Assembly: GCF_051020955.1 (NCBI RefSeq)
Contig: NW_027476371.1
Span: 186,001 to 250,000, forward strand
DNA from: Megalopta genalis
Lineage: Eukaryota > Arthropoda > Insecta > Hymenoptera > Halictidae
Direction of reading: 5' to 3'
Length of the DNA: 64,000 nucleotides
A program made the translations under genes and the position numbers. This document shows, piece after piece, positions 25,800 through 38,743 of this stretch. Below the pieces are notes generated by a model. That model saw only the letters and a program-made list of their open reading frames with translations, was not told the origin of the DNA and did not search any database. Numbering within the stretch: the first letter of the stretch is position 1; each line of letters opens with the position of its first letter.

Positions 25800-28018
25800 T
25801 GAATTTGAAGCTAAATCATGTATTTCGCACAGATTTGAAGCAAACTCGTTTGTTCCGCCTGCATTTGAAGCTATATCAATTATATCGCAAGTATTTGAAG
25901 CTAAATCATTTGTGTCGCTTGGCTTTGAAGATAAGCCTTCTACTTTGCATTAATTTGAAGGTAAATCATGTGTTTCGCTTGGATTTGAAGGTAACTCGTT
26001 TGTTTCGCCTGCATTTGAAGCTATATCAATTATATCGCAAGTATTTGAATCTGTATCATTTGTGTCACATGGTTTTGAGGATAAGCCTTGTACTTCGCAA
26101 TAATTTCAAGGTAAATCATGTGTTTCGCTTGGATTTGAAGCTAACTCGTTTGTTTCGCCTGCATTTGAAGCTATATCATTTATATCGCAAGTATGTGAAA
26201 CTAAATCATTTGTTTCCCATGGATATGAAGCTATGCCTACTACTTCGCATTGATTTGTAACTAAATCATGTGTTTCGCATGGATTTGAAGGTAAATCATG
26301 TGTTTCGCATGGATTTGAAGGTAAATCATGTGTTTCGCAGGGATTTGAAACTAACTCGTTTGTTTCGCAGGGATTTGAAACTAACTCGTTTGTTTCGCCT
26401 GCATTTGAAGCTAAATCATGTTTATCACAAGTATCTGAATCTAAACCATTTGTTTTGCAAGAATATGAAGCTAAACCATGTGTTTCGCATGAATTTGAAG
26501 CTAAATCATGTGTCTCGCACAGATTTGAAGCTAACTTGTTTCTTTCGCCGGCATTTGAAGCTATATCAATTATATCGCAAGTATTTGAAGCCAAATCATT
26601 TGCGTTGCATGGCTTTGAAGATGAGCCTTCTGCTATGCATTAATTTGAAGGTAAATCATGTGTTTCGCTTGGATTTGAAGGTAACTCGTTTGTTTCGCCT
26701 GCATTTGAAGCTATATCAATTATATCGCAAGTATTTGAAGCTAAATCATTTGTGTTGCATGGCTTTGAAGCTAAGCGTTCTACTTCGCATTGATTTGAAA
26801 CTAAACCATGTGTTTCGCTTGGATTTGAAGCTAACTTGTTTGCTTCGCCTGCATTTGAAGCTAAATCAATCATATCGCAAGTATTTGAAGCAGAATCATA
26901 TGTGTCGCATGGCTTTGAGGATAAGCCTTCTAATTCGCATTAATTTGAAGGTAAATCATGTGTTTCGCTTGGATTTGAAGCTAACTCGTTTGTTTCTCCT
27001 GCATTTGATGCTGTATCAATTATATCGCAAGTATTTGAAGCTAAATCATTTGTGTCGCATGGCTTTGAAGCTAACTCGTTTGTTTCGCCTGCATTGAAGC
27101 TATATCACTTCTATCGCAAGTATTTGAAACTAAATCATTTGTGTCGCATGGCTTTGAAGCTAAGCCTTCTACTTCGCATTGATTTGACGCTAAATCATGT
27201 GTTTTGCACAGATTTGAAGCTAACTCGTTTGTTTCTCCTGCATTTGATGCTGTATCAATTATATCGCAAGTATTTGAAGCTAAATCATTTGTGTCGCATG
27301 GCTTTGAAGCTAACTCGTTTGTTTCGCCTGCATTTGAAGCTATATCAATTATATCGCAAGTATTTGGAGCTAAATCATTTGTGTCGCATGGCTTTGAAGA
27401 TAAGCCTTCTACTTTGCATTAATTTGAAGGTAAATCATGTGTTTCGCTTGGATTTGAAGGTAACTCGTTTGTTTCGCCTGCATTTGAAGCTATATCAATT
27501 ATATCGCAAGTATTTGAATCTGAATCATTTGTGTCGCATGGCTTTGAGGATAAGCCTTCTACTTCGCATTAATTTGAAGGTAAATCATGTGTTTCGCTTG
27601 GATTTGAAGCTAACTCGTTTGTTTCGCCTGCATTTGAAGCTATATCAATTATATCGCAAGTATTTGAAGCTAAATCATTTGTGTCGCATGGCTTTGAAGA
27701 TAAGCCTTCTACTTTGCATTAATTTGAAGGTAAATCATGTGTTTCGCTTGGATTTGAAGGTAACTCGTTTGTTTCGCCTGCATTTGAAGCTATATCAATT
27801 ATATCGCAAGTATGTGAAACTAAATCATTTGTTTCGCATGGATATGAAGCTATGCCTATTACTTCGCATTGATTTGTAACTAAACCATGTGTTTCGCATG
27901 GATTTGAAGGTAAATCATGTGTTTCGCATGGATTTGAAACTAACTCGTTTGTTTCGCCTGCATTTGAAGCTAAATCATGTTCATCACAAGTATCTGAATC
28001 TAAACCATTTGTTTCGCA
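25791..28018 (+). repeat. 2219-bp tandem duplication, unit 2
   Basis: Second copy of 23572-25799. The copies part at 25800/28019, in the type-E monomer (cgcatgaattt against cgcaagaatat). Most of this copy (from 26142) was duplicated again in the 3626-bp event, so its core is present three times in the window. Confidence 0.91.
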
Positions 28019-29804
28019 AGAATATGAAGCTAAACCATGTGTTTCGCTTGGATTTGAAACTAACTCGTTTGTTTCGCCTGCATTTGAAGCTATATCAATA
28101 ATATCGCAAGTATTTGAATCTGTATCATTTGTGTCGCATGGCTTTGAGGATAAGCCTTCTACATCGCATTGATTTGAAGCTAAATCATTTGTTTCGCTTT
28201 GATTTGAAGCTAAACCAAGTGTCTCGCATGAATTTGAAACTAAATCATTTGTGTCGCATGGCTTTGAAGGTAAGCCTTCCTCTTTGCATTAATTCGAAGG
28301 TAAATCATGTGTTTCGCTTGGATTTGAAGGTAACTCGTTTGTTTCGCCTGCATTTGAAGCTATATCATTTATATCGCAGGTATGTGAAGCTAAATCATTT
28401 GTTTCGCATGGATTTGAAGCTAAGCCTTTTGCTTCTCATTGATTTGAAACTAAACCATGTGTTTCGCTTGGATTTGAAGCTAACTCGTTTGTTTCGCCTG
28501 CATTTGAAGCTATATCATTTATATCGCAAGTATTTGAATCTGAATCATTTGTGTCGCATGGCTTTGAGGATAAGCCTTCTACTTCGCATTAATTTGAAGG
28601 TAAATCATGTATTTCGCTTGGATTTGAAGCTAACTTGTTTGCTTCGCCTGCATTTGAAGCTAAATCAATCACATCGCAAGTATTTGAAGCAGAATCATAT
28701 GTGTCGCATGGCTTTGAGGATAAGCCTTCTAATTCGCATTAATTTGAAGGTTAATCATGTGTTTCGCTTGTATTTGAAGCTAACTCGTTTGTTTCGCCTG
28801 CATTTGATGCTGTATCAATTATATCGCAAGTATTTGAAGCTAAATCATTTGTGTTGCATGGCTTTGAAGCTAACTCGTTTGTTTCGCCTGCATTGAAGCT
28901 ATATCACTTCTATCGCAAGTATTTGAAACTAAATCATTTGTGTCGCATGGCTTTGAAGCTAAGCCTTCTACTTCGCATTGATTTGACGCTAAATCATGTG
29001 TTTCGCACAGATTTGAAGCTAACTCGTTTGTTTCGCCTGCATTTGAGCTATATCAATTATATTGCAAGTATTTGAAGCTAAATCATTTGTGTTGCATGGC
29101 TTTGAAGATAAGCCTTCCACATTGCATTAATGTGAAGGTAAATCATGTGTTTGTCTTGGATTTGAAGCTAAGCCTTCTACTGCGCATTGATTTGGAACTA
29201 AATCATGTGTTTCGCTTGGATTTGTAGCTAAGTTGTTTGTTTTGCATGCATTTGAAGCTAAATCAATCATATAGCAAGTATTTGAAGCAGAATAATTTGT
29301 GTCGCATGGCTTTGAGGATAAGCCTTCTACTTCGCATTAATTTGAAGGTAAGTCATGTGTTTCGCTTGGATTTGAAGCTATGTCTACTACTTCGCATTGA
29401 TTTGAAACTAAATCATGTGTTTCGCATGGATTTGAAGCTAAATCATGTGTTTCGCATGGATGTGAAACTAACTCGATGTTTGGCCTGCATTTGAAGCTAA
29501 ATCATGTTTATCACAAGAACCTGAATCTAAACCATTTGTTTCGCAAGAATATGAAGCTAAACCATGTGTTTCGCATGAATTTGAAGCTAAGTCATGTGTT
29601 TCGCACAGATTTGAAGCTAACTCGTTTGTTTCGCCTGCATTTGAAGCTATATCAATTATATCGCAAGTATTTGAAGCTAAATCATTTGTGTCGCATGGCT
29701 TTGAAGATAAGCCTTCTACTTTGCATTAATTTGAAGGTAAATCATGTGTTTCGCTTGGATTTGAAGGTAACTCGTTTGTTTCGCCTGCATTTGAAGCTAT
29801 ATCA
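26142..29804 (+). repeat. 3626-bp tandem duplication, unit 1
   Basis: It matches 29768-33430 at a constant offset of 3626, overlapping its partner by about 37 bases at the junction. It includes the right part of the second 2219-bp unit plus a further HOR segment with the markers catatagc (near 29267) and aactcgatgtttggcc (near 29469). At least one substitution separates the copies (cctgcatttg near 28078 against cctgcaattg near 31704). Confidence 0.92.
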
Positions 29805-32800
29805 TTTATATCGCAAGTATGTGAAACTAAATCATTTGTTTCCCATGGATATGAAGCTATGCCTACTACTTCGCATTGATTTGTAACTAAATCATGTGTT
29901 TCGCATGGATTTGAAGGTAAATCATGTGTTTCGCATGGATTTGAAGGTAAATCATGTGTTTCGCAGGGATTTGAAACTAACTCGTTTGTTTCGCAGGGAT
30001 TTGAAACTAACTCGTTTGTTTCGCCTGCATTTGAAGCTAAATCATGTTTATCACAAGTATCTGAATCTAAACCATTTGTTTTGCAAGAATATGAAGCTAA
30101 ACCATGTGTTTCGCATGAATTTGAAGCTAAATCATGTGTCTCGCACAGATTTGAAGCTAACTTGTTTCTTTCGCCGGCATTTGAAGCTATATCAATTATA
30201 TCGCAAGTATTTGAAGCCAAATCATTTGCGTTGCATGGCTTTGAAGATGAGCCTTCTGCTATGCATTAATTTGAAGGTAAATCATGTGTTTCGCTTGGAT
30301 TTGAAGGTAACTCGTTTGTTTCGCCTGCATTTGAAGCTATATCAATTATATCGCAAGTATTTGAAGCTAAATCATTTGTGTTGCATGGCTTTGAAGCTAA
30401 GCGTTCTACTTCGCATTGATTTGAAACTAAACCATGTGTTTCGCTTGGATTTGAAGCTAACTTGTTTGCTTCGCCTGCATTTGAAGCTAAATCAATCATA
30501 TCGCAAGTATTTGAAGCAGAATCATATGTGTCGCATGGCTTTGAGGATAAGCCTTCTAATTCGCATTAATTTGAAGGTAAATCATGTGTTTCGCTTGGAT
30601 TTGAAGCTAACTCGTTTGTTTCTCCTGCATTTGATGCTGTATCAATTATATCGCAAGTATTTGAAGCTAAATCATTTGTGTCGCATGGCTTTGAAGCTAA
30701 CTCGTTTGTTTCGCCTGCATTGAAGCTATATCACTTCTATCGCAAGTATTTGAAACTAAATCATTTGTGTCGCATGGCTTTGAAGCTAAGCCTTCTACTT
30801 CGCATTGATTTGACGCTAAATCATGTGTTTTGCACAGATTTGAAGCTAACTCGTTTGTTTCTCCTGCATTTGATGCTGTATCAATTATATCGCAAGTATT
30901 TGAAGCTAAATCATTTGTGTCGCATGGCTTTGAAGCTAACTCGTTTGTTTCGCCTGCATTTGAAGCTATATCAATTATATCGCAAGTATTTGGAGCTAAA
31001 TCATTTGTGTCGCATGGCTTTGAAGATAAGCCTTCTACTTTGCATTAATTTGAAGGTAAATCATGTGTTTCGCTTGGATTTGAAGGTAACTCGTTTGTTT
31101 CGCCTGCATTTGAAGCTATATCAATTATATCGCAAGTATTTGAATCTGAATCATTTGTGTCGCATGGCTTTGAGGATAAGCCTTCTACTTCGCATTAATT
31201 TGAAGGTAAATCATGTGTTTCGCTTGGATTTGAAGCTAACTCGTTTGTTTCGCCTGCATTTGAAGCTATATCAATTATATCGCAAGTATTTGAAGCTAAA
31301 TCATTTGTGTCGCATGGCTTTGAAGATAAGCCTTCTACTTTGCATTAATTTGAAGGTAAATCATGTGTTTCGCTTGGATTTGAAGGTAACTCGTTTGTTT
31401 CGCCTGCATTTGAAGCTATATCAATTATATCGCAAGTATGTGAAACTAAATCATTTGTTTCGCATGGATATGAAGCTATGCCTATTACTTCGCATTGATT
31501 TGTAACTAAACCATGTGTTTCGCATGGATTTGAAGGTAAATCATGTGTTTCGCATGGATTTGAAACTAACTCGTTTGTTTCGCCTGCATTTGAAGCTAAA
31601 TCATGTTCATCACAAGTATCTGAATCTAAACCATTTGTTTCGCAAGAATATGAAGCTAAACCATGTGTTTCGCTTGGATTTGAAACTAACTCGTTTGTTT
31701 CGCCTGCAATTGAAGCTATATCAATAATATCGCAAGTATTTGAATCTGTATCATTTGTGTCGCATGGCTTTGAGGATAAGCCTTCTACATCGCATTGATT
31801 TGAAGCTAAATCATTTGTTTCGCTTTGATTTGAAGCTAAACCAAGTGTCTCGCATGAATTTGAAACTAAATCATTTGTGTCGCATGGCTTTGAAGGTAAG
31901 CCTTCCTCTTTGCATTAATTCGAAGGTAAATCATGTGTTTCGCTTGGATTTGAAGGTAACTCGTTTGTTTCGCCTGCATTTGAAGCTATATCATTTATAT
32001 CGCAGGTATGTGAAGCTAAATCATTTGTTTCGCATGGATTTGAAGCTAAGCCTTTTGCTTCTCATTGATTTGAAACTAAACCATGTGTTTCGCTTGGATT
32101 TGAAGCTAACTCGTTTGTTTCGCCTGCATTTGAAGCTATATCATTTATATCGCAAGTATTTGAATCTGAATCATTTGTGTCGCATGGCTTTGAGGATAAG
32201 CCTTCTACTTCGCATTAATTTGAAGGTAAATCATGTATTTCGCTTGGATTTGAAGCTAACTTGTTTGCTTCGCCTGCATTTGAAGCTAAATCAATCACAT
32301 CGCAAGTATTTGAAGCAGAATCATATGTGTCGCATGGCTTTGAGGATAAGCCTTCTAATTCGCATTAATTTGAAGGTTAATCATGTGTTTCGCTTGTATT
32401 TGAAGCTAACTCGTTTGTTTCGCCTGCATTTGATGCTGTATCAATTATATCGCAAGTATTTGAAGCTAAATCATTTGTGTTGCATGGCTTTGAAGCTAAC
32501 TCGTTTGTTTCGCCTGCATTGAAGCTATATCACTTCTATCGCAAGTATTTGAAACTAAATCATTTGTGTCGCATGGCTTTGAAGCTAAGCCTTCTACTTC
32601 GCATTGATTTGACGCTAAATCATGTGTTTCGCACAGATTTGAAGCTAACTCGTTTGTTTCGCCTGCATTTGAGCTATATCAATTATATTGCAAGTATTTG
32701 AAGCTAAATCATTTGTGTTGCATGGCTTTGAAGATAAGCCTTCCACATTGCATTAATGTGAAGGTAAATCATGTGTTTGTCTTGGATTTGAAGCTAAGCC

Positions 32801-33430
32801 TTCTACTGCGCATTGATTTGGAACTAAATCATGTGTTTCGCTTGGATTTGTAGCTAAGTTGTTTGTTTTGCATGCATTTGAAGCTAAATCAATCATATAG
32901 CAAGTATTTGAAGCAGAATAATTTGTGTCGCATGGCTTTGAGGATAAGCCTTCTACTTCGCATTAATTTGAAGGTAAGTCATGTGTTTCGCTTGGATTTG
33001 AAGCTATGTCTACTACTTCGCATTGATTTGAAACTAAATCATGTGTTTCGCATGGATTTGAAGCTAAATCATGTGTTTCGCATGGATGTGAAACTAACTC
33101 GATGTTTGGCCTGCATTTGAAGCTAAATCATGTTTATCACAAGAACCTGAATCTAAACCATTTGTTTCGCAAGAATATGAAGCTAAACCATGTGTTTCGC
33201 ATGAATTTGAAGCTAAGTCATGTGTTTCGCACAGATTTGAAGCTAACTCGTTTGTTTCGCCTGCATTTGAAGCTATATCAATTATATCGCAAGTATTTGA
33301 AGCTAAATCATTTGTGTCGCATGGCTTTGAAGATAAGCCTTCTACTTTGCATTAATTTGAAGGTAAATCATGTGTTTCGCTTGGATTTGAAGGTAACTCG
33401 TTTGTTTCGCCTGCATTTGAAGCTATATCA
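29768..33430 (+). repeat. 3626-bp tandem duplication, unit 2
   Basis: Second unit of the 3626-bp pair. It diverges from unit 1 at 33431, within a D-type monomer (atatcaattatatcgc here, atatcatttatatcgc in unit 1). Because it contains a nested copy of the 2219-bp module, the 3626-bp event is the younger of the two. Confidence 0.92.
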
Positions 33431-34499
33431 ATTATATCGCAAGTATTTGAATCTGAATCATTTGTGTCGCATGGCTTTGAGGATAAGCCTTCTACATCGC
33501 ATTGATTTGAAGCTAAATCATTTGTTTCGCTTTGATTTGAAGCTAAACCATGTGTCTCGCATGAATTTGAAACTAAATCATTTATGTCGCATGGCTTTGA
33601 AAGTAAGCCTTCCTCTTTGCATTAATTTGAAGGTAAATCATGTGTTTCGCATGGATTTGAAGGTAACTCGTTTGTTTCGCCTGCATTTGAAGCTATATCA
33701 TTTTTATCGCAGGTATGTGAAGCTAAATCATTTGTTTCGCATGGATTTGAAGCTAAGCCTTCTGCTTCTCATTGATTTGAAACTAAACCATGTGTTTCGC
33801 TTGGATTTGAAGCTAACTCGTTTGTTTCGCCTGCATTTGAAGCTATATCATTTATATCGCAAGTATTTGAATCTGAATCATTTGTGTCGCATGGCTTTGA
33901 GGATAAGCCTTCTACTTTGCATTAATTTGAAGGTAAATCATGTGTCTCGCTTGGATTTGAAGGTAACTCGTTTGTTTCGCCTGCATTTGAAGCTATATCA
34001 ATTATATCGCAAGTATGTGAAACTAAATCATTTGTTTCGCATGGATATGAAGCTATGCCTATTACTTCGCATTGATTTGACGCTAAATCATGTGTTTCGC
34101 ACAGATTTGAAGCTAACTCGTTTGTTTCGCCTGCATTTGATGCTATATCAATTATATTGCAAGTATTTGACGCTAAATCATTTGTGTCGCATGGCTTTGA
34201 AGATAAGCCTTCCTCTTTGCTTTAATTTGAAGGTAAATCATGTGTTTCGCATGGATTTGAAGGTAACTCGTTTGTTTCGCCTGCATTTGAAGCTATATCG
34301 TTTATATCGCAAGTATGTGAAGCTAAATCATTTGTTTCGCATGGATTTGAAGCTAAGCCTTCTGCTTCTCATTGATTTGAAACTATACCATGTGTTTCGC
34401 TTGGATTTGAAGCTAACTCGTTTGTTTCGCCTTTATTTGAAGCTATATCATTTATATCTTAAGTATGTGAAGCTAAATCATTTGTTTCGCATTGATTAG
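33102..34499 (+). other. 465-codon repeat open frame, probably not a gene
   Basis: It starts at an ATG generated by the aactcgatgtttggcc lesion in a C-type monomer and ends at TAG 34497-34499 in a degenerate cattgattagaagc unit. The translation is LKLxxLFRxx decapeptides only. Start and stop both arise from repeat mutations, so there is no sign of a gene structure. Confidence 0.85.
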
Positions 34500-36285
34500 A
34501 AGCTAAGCCTTCTACTTCGCATTAATTTGACACTAAATCATATGTGTTGCATTGCTTTGAAGCTAACTCGTTTGTTTCGCCTGCATTTGAAGCTTTATCA
34601 ATTATATCGCAAAATATTTGAAGCTAAATTTATTGTGTCGCATGGACTTGAAGCTACTCCTTCTACTTCGCATTGATTTGAAGCAAAATCATGTGTTTCG
34701 CGCGGGTTTGAAGCTAAGCCTTCTACATCGAATTGATTTGAATCTAAATCATTTGTTTCGCTTGGATTTGAAGCTAAACCATGTGTTTCGCATGAATTTG
34801 AAACTAAATCATTTGTGTCGCATGGCTTTGAAGATAAGCCTTCCTCTTTGCATTAATTTGAAGGTAAATCGTGTGTTTCGCATGGATTTGAAGGTAACTC
34901 GTTTGTTTCGCCTGCATTTGAAGCTATATCGTTTATATCGCAAGTATATGAAGCTAAATCATTTGTGTTGAATTGCTTTGAAGCTAACTCGTTTGCTTCG
35001 TCTGCATTGAAGCTATATCACTTCTATCGCAAGTATTTGAAGCTAAATCATTTGTGTCGCATGGATTTGAAGCTAAGCCTTCTACTTCGCATTGATTTGG
35101 AACTAAATCATGTGTTTCGCTTGGATTTGAAGCTAACTCGTTTGTTTTGCATGCATTTGATGCTATATCATTTGTGTCGCATGGATTTGAAGCTAAGCCT
35201 TCTACTTCGCATTGATTTGGAACTAAATCATGTGTTTCGCTTGGATTTGAAGCTAACTCGTTTGTTTTGCATGCATTTGATGCTATATCAATTATATCGC
35301 AAGTATTTGAATCTGAATCATTTGTGTCGCATGGCTTTGAGGATAAGCCTACTACTTCGCATTGATTTGTAACTAAATCATGTGTTTCGCATGGATGTGA
35401 AGGTAAATTATGTGTTTCGCATGGATTTGAAACTAACTCGTTTGTTCCGCATGCAGTTGATGCTATATCACTTATATCGCAAGTATTTGATGCTAAACCA
35501 CGTGTTTCCCATGAATTTGAAACTAAATCATGTGTTTCGCATGCATTTGAAACTTAATCATGTGTTCTGATTCGATTTGAAGCTAACTTGTTTGTTTCGC
35601 CTGCATTTGTAGCTATTTCAAACATGAGGCAAGTATTTTAAGCTAAATCATACGTTTCGCCCGGATTTGAAGCCAAGCCTTCTACTTCGTATTGATTTGA
35701 AAATAAATCATGTGTTTCGCTTCGATTTGAAGCTAACTCGTTTGTTTCGCCTTCAGAAGCTTCATCAATTATATCGTAAGTATTTGAAGCTAAATCATTT
35801 GTGTCGCATGGATTTTAAGCTACGCCTTCTCCTTCGCATTGATTTGAAGCTAAATCATGCGTTTCGCATGGATTTGAAGCTAACTCGTTTGTTCCGCATG
35901 CAGTTGAAGGTAAATCCTGTATACCACAAGTATTTGAAGCTAAACCATTTGTTTCACATTAATTTGATGATAAGCCTTCAACTTCGCATTGATTTGAAGC
36001 TAAATCATTTGTTTCCCTTGCATTTGAAGCTAACGCGACTGTTCCGCATGCAGTTTAAGATACATCATGTTTATCACAAGTATCTGCAGCTAAACCATTT
36101 GTTTCGCAAGGATATGAAGCTAAACCATGTGTTTCTCATGGATTTGAAGCTAAAACATGTATTTCGCATGGATTTGAGGCTAACTCGTTTGTTTCGCCTG
36201 CATTTGAAGCTTTATCAATTATATCGCAAGCATTTGAAGCTAAATCATTTGTTTCGCATGGATTTGAAGCTAAGCCTACTACTTC
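33431..36285. repeat. Mosaic array segment, no gene
   Basis: Left part is regular HOR. The segment 34386-34868 matches 42899-43381 (offset 8513), including the odd units cgcgcgggtttgaagc near 34700 and cgcaaaatatttg near 34610. From 35.4 kb on, divergent monomers dominate. These include atttcaaacatgaggcaag near 35615 and a three-base deletion giving ccttcagaagcttcatc near 35750, both found again after 55 kb. No unique sequence is visible. Confidence 0.83.
35066..35305 (+). repeat. Perfect 120-bp four-monomer duplication with a hybrid D/E monomer
   Basis: Order: A 35066-35095, B 35096-35125, C 35126-35155, then a hybrid unit at 35156-35185 whose first half is D (TGCTATATCA) and second half is E (tttgtgtcgcatgga). 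A, B and C repeat at 35186-35275, followed by a complete D unit at 35276-35305. The hybrid is what one expects from unequal exchange inside misaligned D and E monomers. Confidence 0.9.
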
Positions 36286-37122
36286 GCATTGATTTGAAGC
36301 TAAATCATGCGTTTCGCATGGATTTGAAGCTAACTCGTTTGTTTCGCCTGCATTTGGAGCTATATCACTTATATCGCAAGTATCTGAAGCTGAATCATTT
36401 GTTTCTCATGTATTTGAAGCTAAGCCTTCTACTTCGCATTGATTTGAAGCTAAATCATATGATTAGCTTGGATTTGAATCTAACGCGTTTGTACCGCATG
36501 CAGTTGAAGCTAAATCATGTGTATCACAAATGTTTGTAGCTAAATCAATTGTTTCGCATGGATTTGAAACTAAGCGTTCTACTTCGCAATGATTTGAAGC
36601 TAAATCATGTGTGTAGCTCAGATTTGAAGCTAACTGGTTTGTTTCGCCTACATTTGAAGATATATTACTTATACTCGCAATTATTTGAAGCTAAATCAGT
36701 TGTTTCGCAAGAATATGAAGCTAAACCATGTGTTTCGCATGAACTTGTAGCTAACTCGTTTGTTTCACATGCTTTTGAAGCTGTATCCATTATATTCGGT
36801 AGTATTTGAAGCTAAATCTTTTGATTCGCATGGATTTGAAACTAAGTTTGTACTTCGCATTGATTTGAAGCTAAATCATGTGATTCGCTTGGATTTAAAG
36901 GTAAGCCTTCTACTTCGCATTGATTTGAAGCTACATCATGTGTTTCGCATGGATTTGCAGCTAACTCGTTTGTTTGGCCTGCATGTGAAGCTATATCACT
37001 TATATCGCAAGTATCTGAAGATAAATCATTTGCTTCGCAAGAATATGATGCTAAACCATGTGTTTCGCATGAATTTGAAGCTAACTCGTTTGTTCCACAT
37101 GCATTTGAAGCTATATCATTTA
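36286..37122 (+). repeat. Dispersed duplicated block (partner 49900-50736)
   Basis: It matches 49900-50736 at an offset of about 13.61 kb. Shared rare variants include gtgtgtagctcag near 36610, ttacttatactcgcaatt near 36667, and the cattatattcggtag D-type variant near 36790. The part from about 36638 also has a third copy at 46621 onward. Confidence 0.88.
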
Positions 37123-37504
37123 TGTCGCAAGTATTTGAAGCTAAATCATGAGTTTCGCATGGATTAGAAAATAACTCGTTTGTGTCTCCTGCATTTGAAG
37201 TTATATCACTTATACCGCAAGTATTTGAAGCTAAATCATTTGTTTCGCATGGATTTGAAGCTAAGCCTTCTAGTTCGCATTGATTTGAAACTAAATCATG
37301 TGTTTCGCTTGGATTTGAAGCTAACTCGTTTGTTTCGCCTGCATTTGAAACTGTATCAATTATATCGCAAGTATTTGAAGCTAAATCATTTGTGTCGCAT
37401 GTATTTGAAGCTACGTCTTCTACATCGCATTGATTTGAAGCTAAATCATGTGTTTCGTATGTATTTGAAGCTAACTCGTTTGTTTCGCATGTAGTTGAAG
37501 GCAA
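36842..37504 (-). other. 220-codon minus-strand acidic repeat frame
   Basis: ASNxCETxxL-type decapeptides with order following the HOR (QCELEGL, NPCETNDL, NTCGISDI, NAGDTNEL and so on). It begins at TTG and crosses the junction of the 36286-37122 block with the 37231-37500 block. No gene-like start or end is present. Confidence 0.7.
37231..37500 (+). repeat. Third copy of the 1-270 / 4171-4440 segment
   Basis: It carries the shared variants ccttctagttcgcattg near 37262, aaactgtatcaattat near 37347 and agctacgtcttctac near 37409. It differs at a few bases (ttcgtatgtatttg where the others have ttcgtatgcatttg). It leads directly into the 37464-38743 copy of 1725-3003. Confidence 0.85.
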
Positions 37505-38743
37505 ATCATATATACCACAAGTATCTGAAGCTAAACCATTTGTTTCGCATTGATTTGAAGCTAAGCCTTCAACTTCGCATTGATTTGAAACTCAATCATT
37601 TGTTTCCCTTGGATTTGAAGCTAACGCGATTGTTTCGCATGCAGTTGAAGCTAAATCATGTTTATCATAAGTATCTGAAGCTCAATCATCTGTTTCTCAG
37701 GATTATGAAGCTAAACCATTTGTTTCTCATGGATTTGAAGCTAGATCATGTGTTTCGCATTGATTTGAAGCTAAGCCTTCAACTTCGCATTGATTTGAAG
37801 TTAAGCCTTCTACTTCGCATTGATTTGAAGCTTAATCATGTGTTTCGCATGAATTTGAAGCTACCTCGTTTGTTTCGCCTCCATTTGAAGCTATATCACT
37901 TATATTCGCAAGTGTTTGAAGCTGAATCATTCGTTTCGCTTTGATTAGAAGCTAACCCTTCTAAGTCGCATTAATTTGAAGCTAAATCATGTGTATCGCT
38001 TGGATTGAAGCTAAATGATGTGTTTCGCATGGATTTGAAACTAACTCGTTTGTTTCGCCTGCATTTGAAGCTAAATCTTGTTTATCACAAGTATCTGAAT
38101 CTAAAGCATTTGTTTCGCAAGAATATGAAGCTAAACCATGTGTTTCGCATGAATTTGAAGCTACATCATGTGCTTAGCTTGGATTTGAAGCTACCTCGTT
38201 TGTTTCGCATGTAATTGAAGCTAACTGGTTTGTTTCGCCTGCATATGAAGCTATATCAGTTATATCCCAAGTGTTTGAAGCTAAATCATTTGTTTCGCAT
38301 GGATTTGAAGTTAAACCTCCTACATCGCACTGATTTGAAGCTAAATAATGTGTTTCGCTTGGATATGAAGCTAACTCGTTTGCTTCGCCTGCACATGAAG
38401 CTATATCACTTATATCGCAAGTATCTGAAGCTAAATCATTTGTTTCGCATGGAATTGAAGCGAACTCGTTTGTTTCATCTGCATTTGAAGCTATATCACT
38501 TATATCGCAAGTATCTGATGCTACATCATTTGTTTCGCATGGATTTGAAGCTAAATCATGGCTTTCGCATGGATTTGAAGCTAAGCCTTTTACTTCGCAT
38601 TGATTTGTAGCTAAATTATGTGTTTCTCATGGATTTGATGCTATCTCGGGTGTTTTGCCTGCAGTTGAAGCTATTTCATTTATGTCGCAAGTATTTGAAG
38701 CTAAATCATTCGTTTCGCATGTATTTGAAGCTACGTCTTCTAC
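37464..38743 (+). repeat. Dispersed duplicated block (partner 1725-3003)
   Basis: Second copy of the 1725-3003 block, inserted between sequence resembling the start of the window (37231-37500, like 1-270 and 4171-4440) and regular HOR sequence after 38744. The join lies in the shared catgtagttgaagg variant, which both donor types carry, so exchange between related monomers is a simple explanation. Confidence 0.9.
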
